Shown one piece after another: positions 1 to 5,366 of a DNA stretch of 15,158 bases. The notes below the pieces were generated by a model that was given only the letters and a program-made list of their open reading frames with translations, had not been told where the DNA came from and ran no database searches. The position numbers were made by a program, and so were the translations under genes. Every line of letters starts with the position of its first letter. Position 1 is the first letter of the stretch. This DNA is from Chloroflexota bacterium (GTDB lineage: Bacteria; Chloroflexota; Anaerolineae; Anaerolineales; Anaerolineaceae): positions 1-15,158 of the forward strand of contig JAEYTI010000067.1 of assembly GCA_023434145.1 (NCBI GenBank), read 5' to 3'.

Positions 1-684
1 CGCAAGAGCCAGGTCTTCTCCACTGCCTCCGAGAGCCAGACCCAGGTGGAAATCCACGTGGTGCAGGGCGAGCGCCCCATGGCTGCCGATAACAAATCGC
101 TGGGCAAGTTCATCCTCGATGGCATCCCGCCGGCCCCGCGCGGCCTGCCGCAGATCGAAGTGACCTTTGATATCGACGCGAACGGCATCCTCAAGGTCAC
201 CGCGCTCGATAAGGCCACCAACCGCAGCCAGCACATCACCATCACCGCCTCCTCCGGTCTCAATGATTCTGAGATCGAGAAGATGCGCCAGGAAGCCGAA
301 GCCAACGCCGAAGCCGATCAGAAGCGCAAGGATGCCATCGAAGCCCGCAACCTGGCCGACAACTCGATCTACACCGCCGAGAAGCTGCTGCGCGAGCACG
401 GAGACAAGGTGCCTGCCGACGTGAAAACCAAGATTGAGAACAGCGTCAGCGAAGTGCGCCAGGCGATGAGCGGTGAGAACATCGATGCCATTCGCAAATC
501 GACGGAAAAGCTGAATACCGACATCCAGGCCATTGGCGCCAGCATGTACGGCCAGCAGCCCGGTCAGGGCGCGCCGCAGGGTGGCCCAGGCGCAGGCCCT
601 GATGGTCAGCCTGGCGAACAGGGCCCGCAGAACGGCCCGAACACCGGCGAGGACGTGGTCGACGGCGAGTTCCGCAACGCATAA
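1..684 (+). CDS. dnaK: Chaperone protein DnaK (Hsp70), C-terminal part, truncated by window start
   Basis: The frame is open from base 1 and ends at TAA 682-684, so the start and the whole ATPase domain lie outside the window. About 227 codons remain. They cover the end of the beta-sandwich substrate-binding domain (the conserved VQGERPMAADNKSLGKF and FDIDANGILKVTA stretches) and then the alpha-helical lid (about residues 85-180 of the visible part). Hsp70 binds exposed hydrophobic peptides and cycles through ATP hydrolysis stimulated by J-proteins. The last ~45 residues form a Gly/Pro/Gln-rich linker ending in EDVVDGEFRNA, which resembles the usual acidic DnaK tail EEVVDAEF-type motif. dnaJ follows 207 bp downstream, supporting the assignment. 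Identity is very secure; only the N-terminal extent is unknown. Confidence 0.98.
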   Translation, partial: RKSQVFSTASESQTQVEIHVVQGERPMAADNKSLGKFILDGIPPAPRGLPQIEVTFDIDANGILKVTALDKATNRSQHITITASSGLNDSEIEKMRQEAEANAEADQKRKDAIEARNLADNSIYTAEKLLREHGDKVPADVKTKIENSVSEVRQAMSGENIDAIRKSTEKLNTDIQAIGASMYGQQPGQGAPQGGPGAGPDGQPGEQGPQNGPNTGEDVVDGEFRNA

Positions 685-690
685 TTTATC

Positions 691-726
691 ATACTGCCCA
701 ATCGCGGACCCGCGATTGGGCAGTAT
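691..726. terminator. Perfect 16-bp hairpin after dnaK
   Basis: Arms 691-706 (ATACTGCCCAATCGCG) and 711-726 are perfectly complementary around a 4-base loop. It begins 6 bp after the dnaK stop. There is no T-tract on either side, so it is not a textbook intrinsic terminator. It may stop transcription, or stabilise or process the 3' end of the dnaK mRNA. Confidence 0.6.
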
Positions 727-743
727 GGATCGATGAAGATCAA

Positions 744-776
744 GGGGCCGTCCAACGAATTTGTTTGGACGGCCCC
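744..776. terminator. 12-bp GC-rich hairpin, second in the dnaK-dnaJ spacer
   Basis: Arms 744-755 (GGGGCCGTCCAA) and 765-776 pair perfectly around a 9-base loop. It follows the first hairpin by 17 bp and is followed by GAAAAAC rather than T's. It could be a tandem terminator-like element or an mRNA processing or stability structure. A weak promoter-like pair (TTGTTT 761-766, 17-bp gap, TATCCA 784-789) overlaps its right arm and could serve dnaJ, but I do not rely on it. Confidence 0.45.
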
Positions 777-826
777 GAAAAACTATCCAGAGACGGTTGT
801 TTGTGTTTTAATAGCGCTTTCCCTTG

Positions 827-869
827 TGTTGTTTCGTGTGGACAACGGGAATGTCCAGACGAAACAACA
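827..869. promoter_or_regulatory. 17-bp inverted repeat with 9-bp spacer upstream of dnaJ
   Basis: Left arm 827-843 (TGTTGTTTCGTGTGGAC) and right arm 853-869 match as an inverted repeat at 16 of 17 positions, separated by 9 bases. It ends 22 bp before the dnaJ ATG. The 9-bp spacing recalls the CIRCE operator of HrcA, but the arm sequence is not CIRCE (no GCACTC/GAGTGC). It could be an operator for a heat-shock regulator or an mRNA hairpin in the dnaJ leader. The structure is certain; the function is inferred. Confidence 0.5.
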
Positions 870-891
870 TTAGAAGTAGATGTAGGAGTTT

Positions 892-2025
892 ATGACCCAG
901 TCTCAGCGAGATTATTACGATATCCTTGGCATTCAGCGCGGCGCTTCCGCGGACGAGATTAAGTCGGCGTTCCGCCAGCTTGCCCGCAAGTATCATCCTG
1001 ACGTGAATAAAGCGGCTGATGCAGAAGAACGGTTTAAGGAGATCAACGAGGCCTATGCCGTGCTTTCGGATACCGAAAAGCGTGCGGCATACGATCGCTA
1101 CGGGCACGCCGGGGTTAGCGGTATGGGCGGGCCGGGCGGCTTCGGCGACTTTAACACCGTTGATCTCTCGGACCTGTTTGGTGAGTTGTTTGGTTTCGGC
1201 GGTATGGGCGGGCGGGGACGTTCGCGCAATGCCCCCCGCCGCGGCAGCGATCTGAACCTCACCGTCACGCTCACCTTTGAAGAGGCCGTTTTTGGCGTGG
1301 AGCGTGAGATTGAATTTACTCGCGATGAAATCTGCTCTACCTGCCGTGGGACCGGCGCGGAACCGGGTACCAGCCCGATCAAGTGCACCAACTGCAATGG
1401 CACCGGCGAGGTTCGCCAGGTTCGGCAAACCTTCCTGGGCAGCATCGTGCAGGCCACCACCTGCCCCAACTGCAATGGGCAAGGCGAGGTGATCAATACA
1501 CCGTGCGTCACGTGCCGGGGGCGCGGGCTGGAACGCAAGACCATCAAGAAGGTCGTATCAATCCCCGGCGGCGTAGATAACGGCACGCAAATCCGTCTTT
1601 CGGGTGAGGGCCAGCCGGGTGTTTACGGCGGACCGAACGGCAGCCTGTACGTTGAAATTCAGGTGCGGCCACACAAGTTCTTCCAGCGCAAGGGCAATGA
1701 TATCCTGCTCAATCTGGATATCAATATCGCACAGGCCGCGCTGGGCGCAGATATCGAAGTACCCACCCTCGAAGGCGCGGCCAAACTGAGCATACCAGCC
1801 GGTACGCAGCCGGGCAAGATCTTCCACCTGAAGGGCAAGGGCGTGCCATTTCTGCGCACCAGCGGGCGCGGCGATCAGGTCATCATCATCAACGTAGAAG
1901 TGCCCACCCGCCTGACAGCCGATCAGCGCCAGTTGTTTGAGCAGTTGGCGCAGACAATGGGCACGGAAGTGCGCCCGCAGGAGCGCAGTATCCTCGATAA
2001 GCTGAAGGAGGTTTTGGGTGGCTGA
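892..2025 (+). CDS. dnaJ: Chaperone protein DnaJ (type I Hsp40)
   Basis: This 377-residue protein has the normal length and full type I architecture. The J-domain (about 6-70) has HPD at 35-37, which triggers DnaK ATP hydrolysis. A Gly/Phe-rich segment covers about 75-115. Four CxxCxGxG zinc-binding repeats begin at Cys148, Cys165, Cys191 and Cys205. Two C-terminal substrate-binding beta domains follow to about 355. It works in the cytoplasm as the co-chaperone of the upstream DnaK. The ATG at 892 is preceded by AGGAG at 884-888 with a short gap of 3 bases. The end overlaps prmA by 8 bp, which implies translational coupling. No grpE lies between dnaK and dnaJ. All zinc ligands and the HPD are intact. 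Confidence 0.98.
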   Translation: MTQSQRDYYDILGIQRGASADEIKSAFRQLARKYHPDVNKAADAEERFKEINEAYAVLSDTEKRAAYDRYGHAGVSGMGGPGGFGDFNTVDLSDLFGELFGFGGMGGRGRSRNAPRRGSDLNLTVTLTFEEAVFGVEREIEFTRDEICSTCRGTGAEPGTSPIKCTNCNGTGEVRQVRQTFLGSIVQATTCPNCNGQGEVINTPCVTCRGRGLERKTIKKVVSIPGGVDNGTQIRLSGEGQPGVYGGPNGSLYVEIQVRPHKFFQRKGNDILLNLDINIAQAALGADIEVPTLEGAAKLSIPAGTQPGKIFHLKGKGVPFLRTSGRGDQVIIINVEVPTRLTADQRQLFEQLAQTMGTEVRPQERSILDKLKEVLGG

Positions 2026-2965
2026 TCCACGGTGGGAAAAGGCACGCTGGCTGGAAGTATCGATGACAATTGAGCCGGAACTGGCCGAATCGGTTTCAGA
2101 ACTGCTGAACCGCTTTGTATCCAACGGCGTAGTGGTTGAAAGCGGGGTCACGTACAACGATGCCGAAGATGAAGGCACGCCCTTTGGCCCGGCTCGGGTC
2201 TACGGCTACCTCGCCATCGACGAGCGCATTGAAGAGACTCGCCAGCGGCTGGAAGAGTCGCTGTGGCACCTGGGGCAGATCGCCCGGAATATGGGCTCGC
2301 CGCTGCCCGAGCCAACCTACCGTCCCATCGAAGACGAAGACTGGATGGCAGCCTGGAAGCAGCACTACCGCCCGATCCAAATCGGCAAGCGACTGCTCAT
2401 CCTGCCCGCCTGGATTCCGGAGCCCGAAGGTGACCGGATCGCGGTGAAAATCGATCCCAGCATGGCCTTTGGCACGGGCACGCATCCCACTACCCAACTT
2501 TGCATGGAACTGCTGGAAGAGACGGTCGTGCCTGGCCAGGCAGTGATCGACGTGGGCTGCGGCTCGGGTATCCTCTCCATCGGCGCAGTCAAGCTGGGAG
2601 CGTCGAAAGCTCTGGCTGTGGATATCGACAATGCGGCCATTGTTTCCACTAAAGAGAACGCCCTGGCCAACGGCGTGCTGGAGAAGATCGAAACCGGCAT
2701 CGGTTCAGTGCGCGAGGTCAAAGAGGGGCAGTTCTCGCTCACACAAGCGCCGCTGGTGCTGGCAAATATCCTCGCACCGGTCATCATCCGGCTGTTTGGC
2801 GACGGCCTGGCCGATCTGCTCGCCCCCGGCGGCAAAATGGTGCTCTCCGGCATCCTGGCAGAACAGGCCAACGGCGTGGTCGACGCGGCCTACCTCTATG
2901 GCCTGCGACCCACCGCGCAGAAGCAGATCAATGACTGGGTGGCGATCGTTCTGGAACAGAACTAA
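2018..2965 (+). CDS. prmA: Ribosomal protein L11 methyltransferase
   Basis: The 315-residue product matches PrmA, which uses S-adenosylmethionine to methylate ribosomal protein L11. An N-terminal substrate-binding domain (about 1-115) precedes a class I methyltransferase domain. The family signature GTGTHPTT starts at residue 152, the SAM-binding loop DVGCGSG at 178, and the LANILAP motif has Asn near 250. The start is GTG 2018, chosen because AAGGAGG at 2005-2011 sits 6 bases upstream. This start lies inside the last codons of dnaJ (8-bp overlap), so the two genes are co-transcribed and probably translationally coupled. The dnaJ-prmA order is common in bacteria. The rsmE gene that often follows is absent here; a terminator comes directly after the stop. 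Confidence 0.96.
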   Translation: MADPRWEKARWLEVSMTIEPELAESVSELLNRFVSNGVVVESGVTYNDAEDEGTPFGPARVYGYLAIDERIEETRQRLEESLWHLGQIARNMGSPLPEPTYRPIEDEDWMAAWKQHYRPIQIGKRLLILPAWIPEPEGDRIAVKIDPSMAFGTGTHPTTQLCMELLEETVVPGQAVIDVGCGSGILSIGAVKLGASKALAVDIDNAAIVSTKENALANGVLEKIETGIGSVREVKEGQFSLTQAPLVLANILAPVIIRLFGDGLADLLAPGGKMVLSGILAEQANGVVDAAYLYGLRPTAQKQINDWVAIVLEQN

Positions 2966-2983
2966 TCTTTCTCACGAAAGGAA

Positions 2984-3024
2984 AAGAGGGTTCGCAGGAA
3001 GTTCATCCTGCGAGCCCTCTTTTT
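2984..3024. terminator. Intrinsic terminator after prmA, probably bidirectional
   Basis: A stem of about 16 bp (2984-2999 with 3006-3021, one G-T pair) encloses a 6-base loop and is followed by a T-rich run (CTCTTTTTATTT) on the plus strand. Read on the minus strand it ends in CCTCTTTTCC. It can therefore also serve the convergent gene that ends at 3044. Confidence 0.9.
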
Positions 3025-3043
3025 ATTTCAACACCGCCCAGAA

Positions 3044-3505
3044 TTAGCCTACCGGTTCTTTCTGCTTGATGGGGATATAGATGCGCACCGGCGAGTCTTC
3101 CGAATTGCTGGTGGGAGGATAGTATTCGAAGTCTGCAGCGTCACTGTCTAGTGCATAGGCCGAGGCGGGCAACCACTGCTGAAAAATATAGGGATAGGAT
3201 GCACTCATGGTCTTCATAGTGCAGGTGAACACCGCATACTTCGCCGCGGGTAGGGTGCGGGCAACCAGGCCGGCGGGGGTGTTTGGCATCGCTTCAACCG
3301 CCATGCCTGCCAGGTAGGCAGAGCCACCTTCCTCACTGAACCATGCGCCGTAATATCCGCCATCCGGGCTAAACGGCTTTACCTGCGCATCAAAGGGCAT
3401 GTATTGGTTCGCCCAGATATCGCTATAATCCAATTCCTCGGGCTTTCCCCGGGTTAGGACACCCACAATCTGAATGGGGCCGCGTTCAATCATTTCCGGT
3501 TCCAT
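3044..3505 (-). CDS. GyrI-like / AraC effector-binding-domain protein, stand-alone
   Basis: The 153-residue protein is a single GyrI-like (AraC_E_bind, SOUL-fold related) small-molecule-binding domain without a DNA-binding part. Supporting marks are the N-terminal beta strand IERGPIQIVGV, the central TLPAAKYAVFTC strand, the W-containing helix YIFQQWLPASAYA, the FEYYPP segment with the family's conserved acidic residue, and the terminal VRIYIPIK strand. Such domains bind hydrophobic or cationic ligands; some inhibit gyrase, others hydrolyse or sequester toxic compounds. The ATG at 3505 is preferred because AAGGAG (3513-3518) lies 7 bases upstream; an ATG at 3511 is too close to it, and a frame-open start at 3550 has no ribosome site. 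It has its own promoter and a palindromic candidate operator, so it is probably monocistronic and regulated. The ligand is unknown. Confidence 0.85.
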   Translation of the reverse strand: MEPEMIERGPIQIVGVLTRGKPEELDYSDIWANQYMPFDAQVKPFSPDGGYYGAWFSEEGGSAYLAGMAVEAMPNTPAGLVARTLPAAKYAVFTCTMKTMSASYPYIFQQWLPASAYALDSDAADFEYYPPTSNSEDSPVRIYIPIKQKEPVG

Positions 3506-3533
3506 GATCATTCTCCTTGCGCAATACAAGAAC

Positions 3534-3553
3534 ATTGTGCAAATTCGCACAAT
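3534..3553. promoter_or_regulatory. Palindromic candidate operator over the start site of the GyrI-like gene
   Basis: ATTGTGC (3534-3540) and GCACAAT (3547-3553) form a perfect 7-bp inverted repeat with a 6-bp spacer. It lies 3 bp downstream of the -10 hexamer and covers the predicted transcription start near 3550, a typical repressor position. The regulator is unknown. Confidence 0.55.
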
Positions 3554-3556
3554 ATG

Positions 3557-3584
3557 ATTATAGAACAGAAATTCTAAATTTCAA
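3557..3584 (-). promoter_or_regulatory. Sigma70-type promoter of the GyrI-like gene
   Basis: On the minus strand TTGAAA (3579-3584) is followed after 16 bp by a perfect TATAAT (3557-3562). Predicted start is near 3550, giving a leader of about 45 bases before ATG 3505. Confidence 0.75.
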
Positions 3585-3594
3585 GTAGGGAAAT

Positions 3595-3631
3595 CAAAAA
3601 AGGGGAGGTTTACATTCACGCAAACCTCCCC
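3595..3631 (-). terminator. Intrinsic terminator after the nicotinate phosphoribosyltransferase gene
   Basis: Arms 3622-3631 and 3602-3611 (GGGGAGGTTT and its complement) form a 10-bp stem with a 10-base loop. On the minus strand the stem is followed by TTTTTTG. It lies 20 bp behind the gene's stop codon and just upstream of the next promoter. Confidence 0.9.
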
Positions 3632-3650
3632 CACCCGTGCGTCTGCTTTT

Positions 3651-4994
3651 CTACCAGACTCGTTCCAACTGCGGATTTTCTAACGGTTGGCGGCCTACCT
3701 TTGCCATGTCCACCCACTGACCGTTCACTTTCACACGTACCACGTCGGCGGTGTAGTCGGTGACAGTGGGACCGTCATTGCTAAATAACGATGACCCGAC
3801 CGCGTAGATATCCACAGGCACAGCCAGTTTCTCGAATTTGCGAATCTTCTCGGGGCGGAACCCGCCGGATACGACGATCTTTACAGATCGGCAGAAGGCA
3901 CGCGCCCGCTCTTCCCATCCCGCCGGTATATCCCAGCCCTGCCAGGCAGCATCCAGCGCCTGCCGTACGAGAAACACCAGCCGTGGATTTACCCCCAGGT
4001 CCAATGTAGGATCGCCCAAAGGAGCTACCGACTTATCCCGCAGCGAGCCAGAGGTATCCAGCCGCACGCCATAGAGCCGGTAACGCTCTGCCTCTTCCAC
4101 GCTGCCTGCATCTACCAGGGCGCGGTAGCGGTTGAACATCGCCTCACAGACGATTAACGAATCCTGAATGGAATCATTATTAAAGTCGACCAGGGCAATG
4201 CGTGGAATGGAGACTGGCAGCACTTCCGCAAAGGCCAGCATGGCCTCGGCCGTATCGCCCAGGAAAGACGCAATCGCCGCATGCGCCACCGTTCCACCAC
4301 CGTAGCCGCCCCACCAGTCACCCTGCGCATCTGTGGAAACAAACGTGCCCAGCGTGCCTGCGTAATCCATGTTGAAGCGCTCCACAGCGATGGTATAAGC
4401 GTAGCCATCTGCTGCCTGCACTTCGTGCGCGTCAAAGCGAGCCGGGAAGAACATCATCGGCTTGCCTTTGGCTGCCAGCAGCGTCTCATAGACGTTGGTC
4501 GCAACGCGGCTGGCGCGCGTAAGAATGCCCAGCGTAGAGGTCTCCAGGATGGCAAAATCACGGTAGCGTCCGCGCACGCGAATCACCGGTTGGACGCTCA
4601 TCGGATCGCCGTCGGACTGCACTGCGCAGCCATCATGAACGGCCCACACCTCGAGATGATCAGAGGTATCAACAAACTGGTCGCCCTCAAAATACCCGGT
4701 GCAGTGGCGCAGCATGGTGAGCGCTTTATCTACGCCGACTACGATGGTTTTGCCGGGGCGGCGGGTGAACCACTGCATTTCCACCTCGATGTCGCCGGTC
4801 TTAATGCTGCTCGGTTCGTAACCTGGGGGAAGGTTCGGGCGGCTGCCCTGATACGTATACCCGCGGCGCGAAAGCTCCGTAAGCATGACGGCGATGTTGG
4901 TAAAGTATTTATCGCTGTACCAGCCACGGCGCATGCGCTCGATATCTAGCTTGAATGTTTCGTTGTCTAACCGCTGATTGTTAAAGATGCTCAT
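3651..4994 (-). CDS. Nicotinate phosphoribosyltransferase family protein
   Basis: The 447-residue product fits the NAPRTase family, whose members join nicotinate and PRPP to form nicotinate mononucleotide in NAD salvage (cytoplasmic). Landmarks in order are an N-terminal domain with YFTNIAVMLTEL, the ETSTLGILTRAS helix, GGTVAHA with His238 at the place of the family's GTMPHA-type histidine, LVDFNND, GVRLDTSGSL with Asp313 (family GVRxDSGDL), and the phosphate-binding SGGF at 376-379 followed by VGSSLFSNDGP. The start is ATG 4994, because GGAG (5002-5005) lies 7 bases upstream; the open frame continues to 5060 without a ribosome site. Some residues differ from the classical enzyme (TSGS for DSGD-type), so the exact substrate (nicotinate, nicotinamide or another base) is not certain. 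It is separately transcribed from a strong promoter. Confidence 0.88.
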   Translation of the reverse strand: MSIFNNQRLDNETFKLDIERMRRGWYSDKYFTNIAVMLTELSRRGYTYQGSRPNLPPGYEPSSIKTGDIEVEMQWFTRRPGKTIVVGVDKALTMLRHCTGYFEGDQFVDTSDHLEVWAVHDGCAVQSDGDPMSVQPVIRVRGRYRDFAILETSTLGILTRASRVATNVYETLLAAKGKPMMFFPARFDAHEVQAADGYAYTIAVERFNMDYAGTLGTFVSTDAQGDWWGGYGGGTVAHAAIASFLGDTAEAMLAFAEVLPVSIPRIALVDFNNDSIQDSLIVCEAMFNRYRALVDAGSVEEAERYRLYGVRLDTSGSLRDKSVAPLGDPTLDLGVNPRLVFLVRQALDAAWQGWDIPAGWEERARAFCRSVKIVVSGGFRPEKIRKFEKLAVPVDIYAVGSSLFSNDGPTVTDYTADVVRVKVNGQWVDMAKVGRQPLENPQLERVW

Positions 4995-5060
4995 CCCTAT
5001 GCTCCAATTTCCCACCATGATTGAAATCAATCCGGCAGCAAAATGAGTGTCCGCCGGCAT

Positions 5061-5079
5061 TAGTGTATTTCTAACACTA
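5061..5079. promoter_or_regulatory. Palindromic candidate operator over the NAPRTase start site
   Basis: TAGTGT (5061-5066) and ACACTA (5074-5079) form a 6-bp inverted repeat with a 7-bp spacer. It covers the predicted transcription start (about 5077). NAD-salvage genes are often controlled by dedicated repressors (NrtR, NiaR, NadQ), so one of these is a reasonable candidate, but I cannot assign the motif. Confidence 0.45.
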
Positions 5080-5083
5080 TGGT

Positions 5084-5112
5084 ATTATAGGAGAAAGCAG
5101 GGGAAAAGTCAA
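5084..5112 (-). promoter_or_regulatory. Sigma70-type promoter of the NAPRTase gene
   Basis: On the minus strand TTGACT (5107-5112) is followed after 17 bp by a perfect TATAAT (5084-5089). The -35 box overlaps the stop codon of the upstream cytochrome b5-like gene (5109-5111). The leader to ATG 4994 is about 83 bases. Confidence 0.8.
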
Positions 5113-5363
5113 CCGGAAACCAGCCGCCCGACCACCTTTACACAGGGGCGCGTGAACACATCGGCCTTATGCGGGGCATCGGGCAGCTCGGAGGTCAGAT
5201 CCTGGCCGGGGAAGTGCTGCTGTTCGTGCATATCGCGCCGCCAGCGCGGGCAGTCGGTCACATCGTAGACAATGCCTTCATAGGCGATCAACTTTGGCGC
5301 ACCGCGTTCACCGTCACCGCGCCGCAGCTCCGCCAGGGTCACCAGCCGGTCCGGGATCTCCAC
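5109..5363 (-). CDS. Small cytochrome b5-like heme-binding domain protein
   Basis: The 84-residue protein consists of one domain resembling prokaryotic cytochrome b5-like heme/steroid-binding domains. It shows LIAYEGIVYDVTDC (strand-turn-strand with the YDVT motif) at about 25-38, then two histidines at the expected spacing for axial heme ligation: His50 in QQHFPGQDLT and His65 in DAPH. There is no signal peptide or membrane segment, so a cytoplasmic location is likely. The start is GTG 5363, 3 bases beyond the stop of the histidine kinase gene, with a G-rich sequence overlapping that stop; translation is probably coupled to the kinase. Its last codons overlap the -35 box of the NAPRTase promoter. 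The role could be electron transfer or heme/ligand sensing; a link with the kinase is inferred from gene order only. Confidence 0.82.
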   Translation of the reverse strand: MEIPDRLVTLAELRRGDGERGAPKLIAYEGIVYDVTDCPRWRRDMHEQQHFPGQDLTSELPDAPHKADVFTRPCVKVVGRLVSG

Positions 5364-5366
5364 GCC

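Noticed and set aside
827..869. CIRCE (HrcA) operator
   Set aside because: The spacing of 9 bp fits, but the arms lack the TTAGCACTC/GAGTGCTAA consensus and are longer.
808..1482. Open frame of 224 codons on the minus strand
   Set aside because: Antisense to dnaJ; the sense frame has the complete J-domain and zinc fingers.
1558..2178. Open frame of 206 codons on the minus strand
   Set aside because: Antisense to dnaJ/prmA, with no ribosome site and no domain.
3505..3550. Longer N-terminus of the GyrI-like protein
   Set aside because: It would start at the predicted transcription start site and within the palindrome, while a well-spaced ribosome site supports ATG 3505.
4281..4949. Open frame of 222 codons on the plus strand
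   Set aside because: Antisense to the NAPRTase-family gene, with no ribosome site and no family features.
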